A DNA stretch of 48,284 nucleotides, taken from NCBI GenBank assembly GCA_002440965.1, contig DJWJ01000032.1:1-48284 (forward strand), given 5' to 3'. Both the position numbers and the translations under genes were made by a program. The notes under the pieces were generated by a model. It was not told the DNA's origin and searched no databases. It was given only the letters and a program-made list of their open reading frames with translations. Of this stretch, positions 41,208-48,284 are shown piece by piece. This DNA is from Candidatus Omnitrophica bacterium UBA6233 (lineage in GTDB: Bacteria > Omnitrophota > Gorgyraeia > Gygaellales > Profunditerraquicolaceae). Each line of letters begins with the position of its first letter. Within the stretch, counting starts at the first letter, position 1.

Positions 41208-42962
41208 ATGTATGATGACCTATTATTAAAAGTTAACAAGCCTGCGCAGTATATGGGTAAAGAGATAAATTGCGCGAAGAAAGATTTTACCAAAGCTGAT
41301 GTCAAATTCGCGATTTCTTTTCCTGACCTTTATGAGGTGGGGATGAGCAATTTGGGCCTGAAGATCATTTACAGTCTTTTGAATAGTGTATCCGATGTTA
41401 TTTGCGATAGATTTTTTTCTCCCAATAAAGATATGGAGGAGCTTTTACGTCAAAATAACCGGCAGATTTTATCTTTGGATTCGCGCAGGGAAATGAATGA
41501 ATTCGATTTCGTCGGGTTTTCTTTAGGTTCGGAACTTGATTATACGAATGTGTTGAATATTCTTGATCTGGGAGATGTCCCGCTTAAGGCCAGTTTACGC
41601 GGTAATGAGCATCCTTTGATAGTTGGAGGCGGGCCGTGCACGCTTAACCCTGAGCCTATGCATGCTTTTTTCGATTTCTTCGTTGTAGGCGAAGCCGAAG
41701 ATATCCTGTTTGAGATAATCGACATTTACCGGAGGCATAAAAATGAATACAAATCCGGCAGGTTCAATAAGCAGGAGCTGCTGTTTAAAATTTCACAAAT
41801 TGAAGGTGTATATGTGCCGTCTTTTTATGAAGTATCCTATGGCAAACGCGGAAGAATAACGGGATTTAAACCTAAGGCGGAATCAGTCCCCGCAAAAATA
41901 AAGAAACGTTTTGTTAAGGATATTAATTCAGTTTATTATCCCTTGGATTGGGTCGTGCCATATACGCAGATAATCCATGATCGGATAATCTTGGAGATTA
42001 TGCGGGGATGCCCCAACCGTTGCCTTTTTTGCCAGGCGCGGTCGCAGTATTTCCCTCTAAGAGTCAAAGACACGGGGCGCTTGCTGGATTTGGCCATAGG
42101 ACTGTATAAGCATACTGGGTATGAAGAAATTTCTCTTGCGGGATTGTCGGTAAGCGACCATCCCGGAATAGGGAATATTATTAAAGAGTTAACGTGCTTA
42201 TTTTCTCCCAAGACAGTAAGTTTATCTTTACCGTCTCTAAAGGCAAAATCGCTTATCGGAGATGCGTCTTCTCTGATCGCTAAGGTTAAAAAAACCGGTC
42301 TCACTTTTGCTCCGGAAGCCGGCTCGGAAAAGTTACGCAACATTTTACGCAAGGATTTCAATAGCGACGATTTCTTTAAAGCCCTGGAGCAAGCGTATCA
42401 ATCCGGATATCAACACGTAAAGCTTTATTTTATGATTGGCCTTCCCCGGGAAGATGATGATGACCTTGACGCGATTATCGATTTTTCAGTCCGCGTCTCG
42501 GAATTGAAAAAAAAGACAGGAAAGGGGCCGGCCGGAGTCAATATAAGCATTAATACTCTAATCCCTAAGCCGCATACGGCCTTGCAATGGTTAAGAATGG
42601 AGAATCTTGAGTCCATAAAAAGCAAACAAGAATATTTGATTATGAAAGCTAAGAAGCATAAGCGGCTCGTTTTAAGTTTTCATAACCGTTCGATGAGTAT
42701 TATAGAGGGAATATTTTCGCGCGGAGACAGAAGGTTATCCGAAGTTATTCTGGCCGCATACAAAAAAGGCGCTAAGTTTGACGCTTGGAGCAATTATTTT
42801 GATTTTGATAAGTGGATGAACGCCTTTGCGGATTTAAACATAGATCCTGAAGAATATCTAGGGCAAAAAGAGCTCGAAAATATTTTACCCTGGGATTTTA
42901 TCGCTACAGGGGTTAATAAGGATGTCCTGAAGGCAGAATTTAACGAAATAATGGCGAGCTGA
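41208..42962 (+). CDS. B12-binding-type radical SAM protein (TIGR03960-like)
   Basis: A 584-residue radical SAM protein with an N-terminal B12-binding-like domain. The N-terminal FAISFPDLYEVGMSNLGLKI and FFSPNKDMEELLR match the family I know as TIGR03960, of unknown function. GGGPCTLNPEPM is near 140. The [4Fe-4S] cluster motif is CPNRCLFC with C268, C272 and C275. GLTFAPEAGSEKLRNILRKD and KLYFMIGLPRE follow. This family is often found beside a DUF2344 partner protein and RNase E/G; neither is seen here. The ATG is 16 bp after a long palindrome. Confidence 0.88.
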   Translation: MYDDLLLKVNKPAQYMGKEINCAKKDFTKADVKFAISFPDLYEVGMSNLGLKIIYSLLNSVSDVICDRFFSPNKDMEELLRQNNRQILSLDSRREMNEFDFVGFSLGSELDYTNVLNILDLGDVPLKASLRGNEHPLIVGGGPCTLNPEPMHAFFDFFVVGEAEDILFEIIDIYRRHKNEYKSGRFNKQELLFKISQIEGVYVPSFYEVSYGKRGRITGFKPKAESVPAKIKKRFVKDINSVYYPLDWVVPYTQIIHDRIILEIMRGCPNRCLFCQARSQYFPLRVKDTGRLLDLAIGLYKHTGYEEISLAGLSVSDHPGIGNIIKELTCLFSPKTVSLSLPSLKAKSLIGDASSLIAKVKKTGLTFAPEAGSEKLRNILRKDFNSDDFFKALEQAYQSGYQHVKLYFMIGLPREDDDDLDAIIDFSVRVSELKKKTGKGPAGVNISINTLIPKPHTALQWLRMENLESIKSKQEYLIMKAKKHKRLVLSFHNRSMSIIEGIFSRGDRRLSEVILAAYKKGAKFDAWSNYFDFDKWMNAFADLNIDPEEYLGQKELENILPWDFIATGVNKDVLKAEFNEIMAS

Positions 42963-43001
42963 TAATTTGCCCCTGTGTCCGTTAGCGTCTTTGTTTAAAA
43001 C

Positions 43002-43057
43002 TATTGCCATACAATAATATAAGCTGTATAATTTTAATGAAGGTAATCGGCAATAGC
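43002..43057. promoter_or_regulatory. promoter flanked by an 8-bp inverted repeat
   Basis: TTGCCA (43005-43010) and TATAAT (43028-43033) have a 17-bp spacer; the predicted start is near 43040. CTATTGCC (43002-43009), overlapping the -35, and GGCAATAG (43050-43057), at about +11 to +18, are perfect reverse complements. They could be paired operator half-sites or form a hairpin only in DNA, since the left half is not transcribed. This promoter drives the ATPase pair and probably the HD-GYP gene. Confidence 0.65.
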
Positions 43058-43088
43058 TTAACTTGGCCATGTTCAATTCTCTCAATGT

Positions 43089-43190
43089 CGAGGCAACTGA
43101 AAGTGTGAGTTAAATTTTCGACTGCAGCGCAGGAATATTTGCCTCAGCCCCGTTTAACATGGGGCTATTGGGAAATATTTTAATAAAATA
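43089..43190 (+). promoter_or_regulatory. structured 5' leader of the pilB-like pair
   Basis: The region 42963-43283 has no gene. After the promoter, the leader (about 240 nt) contains stacked perfect stems: GAGGCAA (43089-43095) with TTGCCTC (43138-43144), immediately followed by AGCCCC (43145-43150) with GGGGCT (43160-43165), then ATATTTT (43174-43180) with AAAATAT (43184-43190). I cannot match it to a known riboswitch class. No T-tract follows the GC stem, so it is not a simple terminator. Confidence 0.5.
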
Positions 43191-43283
43191 TAATTATTAA
43201 CCCGTAAGTCCGTAATTAATGATTCTTAATTTCCAAGCTTTTCATTGAGTCATTGGTTAAAGGAGTTATTGGTTACTAAAAAC

Positions 43284-44996
43284 ATGGCCTCTCTCAAGGA
43301 CTATCTTACCGAAATATTAATCAATAATAGACTTCTCACTTGGGAACAGCTCAGCCAGGCGCTTTCGGCGCAAAAAGAAAATGGCGGTTGCCTAAGGGAC
43401 GCAATTATCGGCCTTAATTTTATCAAAGAGGAAGAGCTTGATTTTGTCCTGAGTAGAAGTTTAGGGTTGCCTTTAATTGATCTCAAGCATTTTAGGATTG
43501 ATCCGGATATCGTTAAAATCATACCCATTAATATTGCCCGGCGCTACAAAATAGTTCCTGTTTCCAAGACCGGCGATATGATCACATTGGCAATGGCCGA
43601 TCCCCTTAATATTTTTACCGTTGATCATGTCAGTTCACTCGGCGGGTATAAGATTAATCCGGTTATCTCGGATGGCCAGGATATCCTGCGGACAATAGAC
43701 TTCTTTTTTTCGGATTCTATCGATAGCGCTGATGAACTGCTTAAGGTTATGTCCGTTTCTCCTCTTGAACTGGTCAAAGAAGAAAAAGAAGTTTCTCCTT
43801 CGGATCAGGAACTAAATCTCATCAGCAAGCAGGCTCAGGCAATTCAAGTCACCAATATGATTATTGAGGAAGGGGTAAGGAAAAAAGCCTCGGATATACT
43901 TATTGAGCCTTTTAGTAATTGTTTACGCGTGCGTTTTCGTATCGACAGGATTTTACGCGAAGAGAAAACTTTTCCTAAAAACATCCATCCATCGATTGTT
44001 TCGCGTATTAAGGCGATGTCGGACTTAAATATTGCCGAACACAGGCTCCCTCAGAATGGTCGTTTCAAACTAAAGTTTTTAATTCGGGAAGTGGATTTTC
44101 GCGTTTCAATATTGCCTTGTGTTTTCGGTGAGAAGGTGGCTATATGCATTCTGGACAAAACCAAGGTAGCCTTAAATATAGAAAAACTCGGATTTAGTCC
44201 ATATATACTTGCGGATCTTGAGAAAGCGGCTAAATTACCGCAAGGATTGATTCTTATCTGCGGACCGGCCGGCAGCGGAGAGACCGCTACTTTATATTCG
44301 CTGGTGAAATTTATTGATGCTTCGGACAAGAATATTGTTACGGTAGAAGACTTGGTGGAATACCGCCTGGAGGGGATAAATCAGGTAACTGTCCGTCCGG
44401 ACATAGGGCTGACTTTTGCCTCTGTTTTGCGTTCGATATTAAAACAGGATCCTAACGTAATAATGATAAGTGAAGTGCGCGACTATGAAACCGTTGATAT
44501 CGCGGTTAAATCCGCGCTTACCGGGCATTTAGTTATATCGACTATGCGTGCTCTTACAACTGCTGGCGCCATTGTCAATTTGGTCAACATGGGCGTTGAG
44601 CCTTATCTTGTCAATTCTTCTCTTGTTTGCGTAATGGCCCAGCGTTTAGTTCGTAAAATCTGTTCATATTGTAAAGAAGAGTATACGATAAATAAAGAAT
44701 TATTGAAGATTCTTAAAATCAAATTAGATGGTATTAAAGATCCCAAGTTCTTTAGAGCAAAAGGTTGTTTGCGTTGTTTTAATACGGGTTATAATGGGGA
44801 GACCGGGATTGCCGAGGTCATTTTATTAAGCGATACGGTACGCAAGTTGATTTTGGAAAATGCGCCTGAACGCATTATAAAAGAACAGGCGCGTCAAGAG
44901 GGAATGCATACATTAAGGGAGAATGGTATTGTTCAAGCGTTAAAAGGCCTGACTAGCCTGGAAGAAGTTTTCCGGGTAACCGTTCCTGATGAATGA
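43284..44996 (+). CDS. degenerate PilB/GspE-family ATPase
   Basis: A 570-residue paralog of the next gene. It has a full two-domain layout: T2SSE/MshEN-like N domain (1-140), linker, N2 domain and RecA-like domain. Catalytic features are altered. Walker A reads GPAGSGET (327-334), with Glu333 where the essential Lys should be. The Asp box reads TVEDLVEY instead of EDPVEY. The His box STLHTND is replaced by STMRALT (419-425). Walker B (ISEVRD, 395-400) and the zinc cysteines (CSYC ... CLRC) persist. It is therefore unlikely to hydrolyse ATP and may be a structural subunit or regulator. Start ATG 43284 aligns with the paralog; earlier TTG starts are possible. Confidence 0.88.
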   Translation: MASLKDYLTEILINNRLLTWEQLSQALSAQKENGGCLRDAIIGLNFIKEEELDFVLSRSLGLPLIDLKHFRIDPDIVKIIPINIARRYKIVPVSKTGDMITLAMADPLNIFTVDHVSSLGGYKINPVISDGQDILRTIDFFFSDSIDSADELLKVMSVSPLELVKEEKEVSPSDQELNLISKQAQAIQVTNMIIEEGVRKKASDILIEPFSNCLRVRFRIDRILREEKTFPKNIHPSIVSRIKAMSDLNIAEHRLPQNGRFKLKFLIREVDFRVSILPCVFGEKVAICILDKTKVALNIEKLGFSPYILADLEKAAKLPQGLILICGPAGSGETATLYSLVKFIDASDKNIVTVEDLVEYRLEGINQVTVRPDIGLTFASVLRSILKQDPNVIMISEVRDYETVDIAVKSALTGHLVISTMRALTTAGAIVNLVNMGVEPYLVNSSLVCVMAQRLVRKICSYCKEEYTINKELLKILKIKLDGIKDPKFFRAKGCLRCFNTGYNGETGIAEVILLSDTVRKLILENAPERIIKEQARQEGMHTLRENGIVQALKGLTSLEEVFRVTVPDE

Positions 44997-45026
44997 GTCA
45001 GGTAATTAAGCGGTAATTTCTCGAGG

Positions 45027-45047
45027 GCCGGATAATCGTTATCCGGC
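45027..45047 (+). promoter_or_regulatory. hairpin between the two pilB-like genes
   Basis: GCCGGATAA and TTATCCGGC form a perfect 9-bp stem with a 3-nt loop. AACCTTTAATT follows, so it is a weak terminator at best. It may modulate relative expression or stability of the two paralog messages. Confidence 0.5.
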
Positions 45048-45092
45048 AACCTTTAATTATCAGTTGTCAGTTTCGAATTACGATTTCTTAAT

Positions 45093-46799
45093 ATGCAAAC
45101 AATAAGAGACAGGATTATTGCGATACTTGTTGCCGATGGGCATCTGAGCGGCGAGCAGATCGAAAATGCTTTGAAACTGCAGAAAGAAAACGGGGGCTTA
45201 TTAAGGAAGATTCTTGTTGATCAGGGAAGTATTTCGGAAGAAGCGTTGTTATCGTTGCTTTCCGAAAAGCTCTATATGCCAAGTATTCATTTGGCTAAAT
45301 ATAAAGTTGATAATCTGGTAGCCGGGTTTGTCCCTGAACAGATAGCCAGGCTTTATGGGATAATTCCTATTTCTAGATTCGGCGCTACTATTATTGTTGC
45401 TGTATCCGATCCTTTAAATATATTTGTTCTTGATGATTTACACCCATTTGCCGGTTATAATGTCGATGCGGTTTTAAGCACTGCCGAAGAAATCGCTAGC
45501 GCGATAGAGGCTCAGTATGGTTCGGGTTTTCAGGATATGCGGCATATTTTCAATGGAATCTTTCCGGAGAATAATTCTGGTAAAAGTGATATTGAATTGG
45601 CCAAAGAAGACAAGGTTGGGTTATCCAGCATGCTTGAAGAGAGCGAAAATTCCCTTATTGTTAAACTGATTGAACTTATCTTGAGCAGGGCGCTAAAGAA
45701 TAGGGTGTCGGATATCCATATTGAACCGGAATATGATTGTTTACGCGTTCGTTATCGTATTGACGGTTCTCTCTGCGACGCGTTCAGGCTTCCAAAAACA
45801 AGACAGAATGCTATTCTGACGCGTGTAAAAGTTATATCCAGTTTGGATGTTGCCGAAAACCGCGTGCCACAGGACGGCCGTTTTAAGGCCAAGTTTGAAG
45901 GAAAAGAAGTGGATTTTCGTGTTTCGGTGCTTCCTACGGCATTTGGCCAGAAGTTTGTTTTGCGCATCTTGGATAAAGAAAATTTACCTGCTGGTTTGGA
46001 CGGCCTTGGTTTTTCCGAAGAGCCCTTGCGTATTTTCAAAGAAGCACTTGTTAAGCCGTTCGGCTTGATTTTGCTTACCGGACCAACCGGTTCGGGTAAA
46101 TCCACTACTCTTTATTCGGTGTTGAATCAGTTGAACGCCCCCGAGAAAAACATTATTACGATTGAGGACCCAATCGAATATCCCATAGAAGGGATAAGCC
46201 AAATTCAGGTAAGATCGGAAATCGGCCTCGATTTTGCTTCGGGAACGCGTTCTTTGTTAAAACAGAATCCGGATATCGTGATGATCGGAGAAATCAGGGA
46301 TTCCGAGACCGCGGATATCGCGGTTAAGGCCGCTCTTGGCGGGCAATTGGTTTTTTCCACATTGCATACTAACGATTCTTTATCCGGCATTGTTCGTTTA
46401 ATTAATATGGGAGTTGAACCGTTTTTGGTGGCTTCTGGCGTTACTATGCTTTGCACCCAGCGTTTAGCGCGCAAAATCTGCATGAAATGCCGTAGGCCTG
46501 TAGAGGTTTCCGGGGATTTTCTTAAGAAAATAGGTTTTTCCGGAGAGGCCATTTTTTACACAGCATCGGGATGCAGCTATTGTAACAATACCGGTTTTTA
46601 CGGCAGAGCCGCTATTTTCGAAGCTGTTGCGGTCGATGATAATATGCGCGAGATGATTATCCGTAAAGAAACTTTAGATAAGATTAAGGATTATGTGCGG
46701 GGTAAAGGAGTGAAAACTTTGAGAGACGACGCTTTTTTAAAGGTTAAGCAAGAGTTGATTACTCTTGATGAAGCGATAAGGATAACAACTGAGGAGTAA
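45093..46799 (+). CDS. pilB: PilB/GspE-family assembly ATPase (active-type)
   Basis: A 568-residue hexameric ATPase of type IV pilus or type II secretion systems. The N-terminal T2SSE/MshEN-like domain (1-140) is followed by N2 (DIHIEPEYDCLRVRYRIDG near 207). Walker A GPTGSGKS is at 330-337, then the Asp box TIEDPIEY, Walker B MIGEIRD near 397, and the His box STLHTND at 422-428. Zinc cysteines are CMKC and CSYC. All catalytic elements are intact. PilB and GspE cannot be separated reliably by eye, and no pilC, pilT or pilin gene is in the window. The gene lies 96 bp after its degenerate paralog and 3 bp before the HD-GYP gene. Confidence 0.9.
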   Translation: MQTIRDRIIAILVADGHLSGEQIENALKLQKENGGLLRKILVDQGSISEEALLSLLSEKLYMPSIHLAKYKVDNLVAGFVPEQIARLYGIIPISRFGATIIVAVSDPLNIFVLDDLHPFAGYNVDAVLSTAEEIASAIEAQYGSGFQDMRHIFNGIFPENNSGKSDIELAKEDKVGLSSMLEESENSLIVKLIELILSRALKNRVSDIHIEPEYDCLRVRYRIDGSLCDAFRLPKTRQNAILTRVKVISSLDVAENRVPQDGRFKAKFEGKEVDFRVSVLPTAFGQKFVLRILDKENLPAGLDGLGFSEEPLRIFKEALVKPFGLILLTGPTGSGKSTTLYSVLNQLNAPEKNIITIEDPIEYPIEGISQIQVRSEIGLDFASGTRSLLKQNPDIVMIGEIRDSETADIAVKAALGGQLVFSTLHTNDSLSGIVRLINMGVEPFLVASGVTMLCTQRLARKICMKCRRPVEVSGDFLKKIGFSGEAIFYTASGCSYCNNTGFYGRAAIFEAVAVDDNMREMIIRKETLDKIKDYVRGKGVKTLRDDAFLKVKQELITLDEAIRITTEE

Positions 46800-46802
46800 T
46801 TT

Positions 46803-47873
46803 ATGCCGGAAAATAATAAAATCTTGTTTATTTGCGATGATAATGAACTGTCGAGGCATTTGGTAGAGCAACTGATGGTGGAGGGTGGATATTTTGTTTC
46901 GTTCCAGCCGACAGCGAAACAAGGGCTGGAGTCTTTTAGGGAAAATGATTTTGATTTGATTATTATTAAGCCGCAAATGCCTGATTTGAACTCTGCGGAG
47001 TTGATTAAGGGGCTTAAGCGTATTGACTCTGATTGCATTATAATCGCGCTTCTTGATGAGCATAAGCAAGAACTGCTGGAATATTTATTCGGTTTGGGCA
47101 TCTTTGATTTTGTTACCAAGCCCATAAATCTTGAAAAACTATTCTTTTTGGTAAAAAAAGGCATCGAAATACATACCTTGATACAGGATAACCGTATGCT
47201 TACTCAAGGCCTGAAAGAAAGTAATGCCGCTTTGGAAAAACAAAATTCCCTTTTAGCCAAACGGATAGAGGATTCTACCAAGAACCTTACCCGGCTTTAT
47301 GAAGACTTGCGTTCTACTTATATGCGCACAATCAAGGTTTTGGCTCAGGCAATTGACGCCCGGGATCATTATACGCATAGTCATTCCGAAAGCGTTGCCA
47401 AGTATGCTACGGTTATTGCCGCTGAAATGGGGCTTTCAGCCAGAGAAATCGAAACTATCCGTCAGGCTTGCGAACTGCACGATTTAGGTAAAATAGGCGT
47501 AGAGGATTGCATATTAGGCAAGGTTACGCCTCTAACGGAAGAAGAATGGAAACAGATTCGTAAACATCCAACAATTGCCGCGCATATCTTGGAACCATTA
47601 ACCTTCTTAAATGATGTGATAGGTTTAGTCAGGCAGCATCATGAGCATTTTGACGGCACAGGTTATCCAGAAGGAAGGCGTGGAGAAGATATACATTTGG
47701 GCGCGCGTATAATTCATCTTGCCGATGCTTACGAAGCAATGATATCGGCGCGTTCTTACAGAAAGGTTCCGTTGACCAAAGAAGCGGCTGTGGAGGAGAT
47801 AAGGAAAAACAGCGGCACGCAATTTGATCCTAGGGTAGTCGAGGCATTCTTGAAGGTTTTAGATAAGCTTTAA
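46803..47873 (+). CDS. pseudo-receiver HD-GYP protein (putative c-di-GMP phosphodiesterase)
   Basis: A 356-residue protein. Residues 1-122 are a CheY-like receiver with the acidic pair D12-D13 and K106 in VTKPI, but the phosphoacceptor position is Lys56 (LIIIKPQMPD), so aspartate phosphorylation is not expected. A coiled-coil linker (about 125-175) leads to an HD-GYP domain. HSHSESVAKYA is near 192, HDLGK at 226-230, HHEHFDGTGYP at 279-289, and DAYEAM near 308. All metal and GYP residues are present, so c-di-GMP hydrolysis is likely. Location beside ATPases with MshEN-like domains, which bind c-di-GMP in some relatives, suggests control of pilus or secretion. Confidence 0.92.
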   Translation: MPENNKILFICDDNELSRHLVEQLMVEGGYFVSFQPTAKQGLESFRENDFDLIIIKPQMPDLNSAELIKGLKRIDSDCIIIALLDEHKQELLEYLFGLGIFDFVTKPINLEKLFFLVKKGIEIHTLIQDNRMLTQGLKESNAALEKQNSLLAKRIEDSTKNLTRLYEDLRSTYMRTIKVLAQAIDARDHYTHSHSESVAKYATVIAAEMGLSAREIETIRQACELHDLGKIGVEDCILGKVTPLTEEEWKQIRKHPTIAAHILEPLTFLNDVIGLVRQHHEHFDGTGYPEGRRGEDIHLGARIIHLADAYEAMISARSYRKVPLTKEAAVEEIRKNSGTQFDPRVVEAFLKVLDKL

Positions 47874-47948
47874 ATTACCGATGCTTAAATGTTAATGGCG
47901 CAGTTTTAGTCCATAAAAAATAGTAAATAAAAATAGTAAAAAAAGGTC

Positions 47949-47976
47949 TTGACAAAAACATAAATTGATGTAAACT
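47949..47976 (+). promoter_or_regulatory. promoter upstream of the 16S rRNA leader
   Basis: TTGACA (47949-47954) and TAAACT (47971-47976) have a 16-bp spacer, preceded by an A-rich tract (47918-47945) resembling an UP element. The predicted start is near 47983. It is the only good promoter in the 396 bases between the HD-GYP gene and the 16S gene. Confidence 0.65.
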
Positions 47977-47982
47977 TGATAT

Positions 47983-48114
47983 TCCCTCTAATTAAGGGGT
48001 CTATGGAAAAGACAAATAGAGGTTTTGATAAATTTATGTAGTTAATTGACCGACGGGATGAGCGTCGTTGTAGTATAAATTTAGACGCTCCGACTTCGTG
48101 TCGGAGCGTTTTTG
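47983..48114 (+). ncRNA. candidate small RNA or terminated rrn leader transcript
   Basis: From the predicted start to the intrinsic terminator is about 130 nt with no reading frame of note. Two stems precede the terminator: CCTCTA (47985-47990) with TAGAGG (48017-48022), and CGACG (48051-48055) with CGTCG (48063-48067). It could be a stand-alone sRNA or an attenuated leader of the rRNA operon. I recognise no known RNA family. Confidence 0.4.
48085..48114 (+). terminator. intrinsic terminator inside the rrn leader
   Basis: ACGCTCCGAC (48085-48094) and GTCGGAGCGT (48100-48109) form a perfect 10-bp stem with a 5-nt TTCGT loop, followed by a T-rich tail (TTTTG, then TTTTG). It lies between the promoter and the 16S gene. 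Confidence 0.85.
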
Positions 48115-48115
48115 T

Positions 48116-48194
48116 TTTGCCCGCAAGGGCAAACATGAGCTCTTTGATAATTGAATAGCCAAGCGAGGCCTGAGTAATTCTTCAGCAGAATTAC
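48116..48194 (+). promoter_or_regulatory. rrn leader: GNRA hairpin, boxA-like site, second hairpin
   Basis: TTTGCCC/GGGCAAA (48116-48122 and 48127-48133) form a 7-bp stem capped by a GCAA tetraloop. GAGCTCTTTGATAATTG (48137-48153) resembles the boxA antitermination site found ahead of bacterial 16S genes. GTAATTC (48174-48180) and GAATTAC (48188-48194) form another 7-bp stem. The remaining leader to 48262 is AT-rich with no further clear feature. Confidence 0.6.
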
Positions 48195-48262
48195 GACGGT
48201 CAATTTTAATGAGGTAAGATTAATTAAATCACAGAGCCATTATACATAATTTTTCGAAATTT

Positions 48263-48284
48263 TTTTCGGAGAGTTTGATCCTGG
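48263..48284 (+). rRNA. rrs: 16S ribosomal RNA, 5' end only
   Basis: AGAGTTTGATCCTGG at 48270-48284 is the universal 5' segment of bacterial 16S rRNA (E. coli position 8 onward). The mature 5' end is placed about 7 nt earlier by analogy. The gene runs off the window end, so nothing can be said about its phylogeny. Confidence 0.95.

Noticed and set aside
43145..43165. Intrinsic terminator before the pilB-like pair
   Set aside because: The stem is only 6 bp with a 9-nt loop, and ATTGGGAAAT follows, not a T-tract.
43034..43190. c-di-GMP (GEMM) riboswitch upstream of the ATPase pair
   Set aside because: I looked for the conserved GEMM-I core words and the tetraloop-receptor arrangement and did not find them; only generic stems are present.

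Overview
The window is 48.3 kb of bacterial chromosome of moderate GC. Every recognisable gene is on the + strand, and it ends in the first bases of a 16S rRNA gene. The gene content points to a diderm bacterium with meso-DAP peptidoglycan: complete dcw and mreBCD clusters, a MurE with the DNPR motif, Lgt and LspA, a lipoprotein and pilus/type II secretion ATPases. Gene order, gene set and AT-rich palindromic repeats recall uncultured PVC-related lineages such as Omnitrophota. That placement is inference; the 16S fragment is too short to test it.

Layout. 1-8.6 kb is a housekeeping block: a small secreted protein, tRNA-Pro(CGG), acylphosphatase, ligA, a lipoprotein, an MBL-fold hydrolase, a Xer recombinase, a CCA-adding-type enzyme, rbfA, a DHH phosphoesterase and ribF. 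8.6-25.5 kb is the dcw cluster: mraZ-rsmH-ftsL-ftsI-murE-murF-mraY-murD-ftsW-murG-murC-murB-ddl-ftsQ-ftsA. It starts at a consensus promoter followed by three 10-bp-phased MraZ boxes. ftsZ is absent: ftsA is followed after 57 bp by yggS-proC, which normally lie beyond ftsZ. 25.5-33.5 kb holds yggS, proC, a mtnP-like gene, ileS, dksA/traR-like, lspA, lgt and rluD. 33.5-41 kb holds a membrane coiled-coil protein, aroA and the elongasome genes mreB-mreC-mreD-mrdA-rodA. 41-48 kb holds a B12-binding-type radical SAM protein, two tandem PilB/GspE-like ATPases (the first with a destroyed Walker A and His box), a pseudo-receiver/HD-GYP protein, and a structured rRNA leader containing an intrinsic terminator.

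How the genes work together. Most of the window makes and shapes the cell wall: UDP-MurNAc-pentapeptide synthesis (MurB, C, D, E, F, Ddl), lipid I/II (MraY, MurG), divisome polymerisation (FtsW, FtsI, FtsL, FtsQ, FtsA) and elongasome polymerisation (MreBCD, PBP2, RodA). Lgt and LspA mature lipoproteins. Genes in blocks overlap by a few bases (ATGA) or by 15-50 bases, implying translational coupling.

The most unusual material is non-coding or at gene edges. (i) A family of long AT-rich inverted repeats sits in at least six intergenic gaps and also appears to form gene starts, most strikingly the signal peptide of the lipoprotein. (ii) A nested palindromic structure between murF and mraY is built of two diverged inverted repeat units. 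(iii) ftsZ is missing from its normal place. (iv) A catalytically dead PilB paralog has a strong promoter and a folded 5' leader. (v) A promoter-hairpins-terminator unit precedes the 16S gene.
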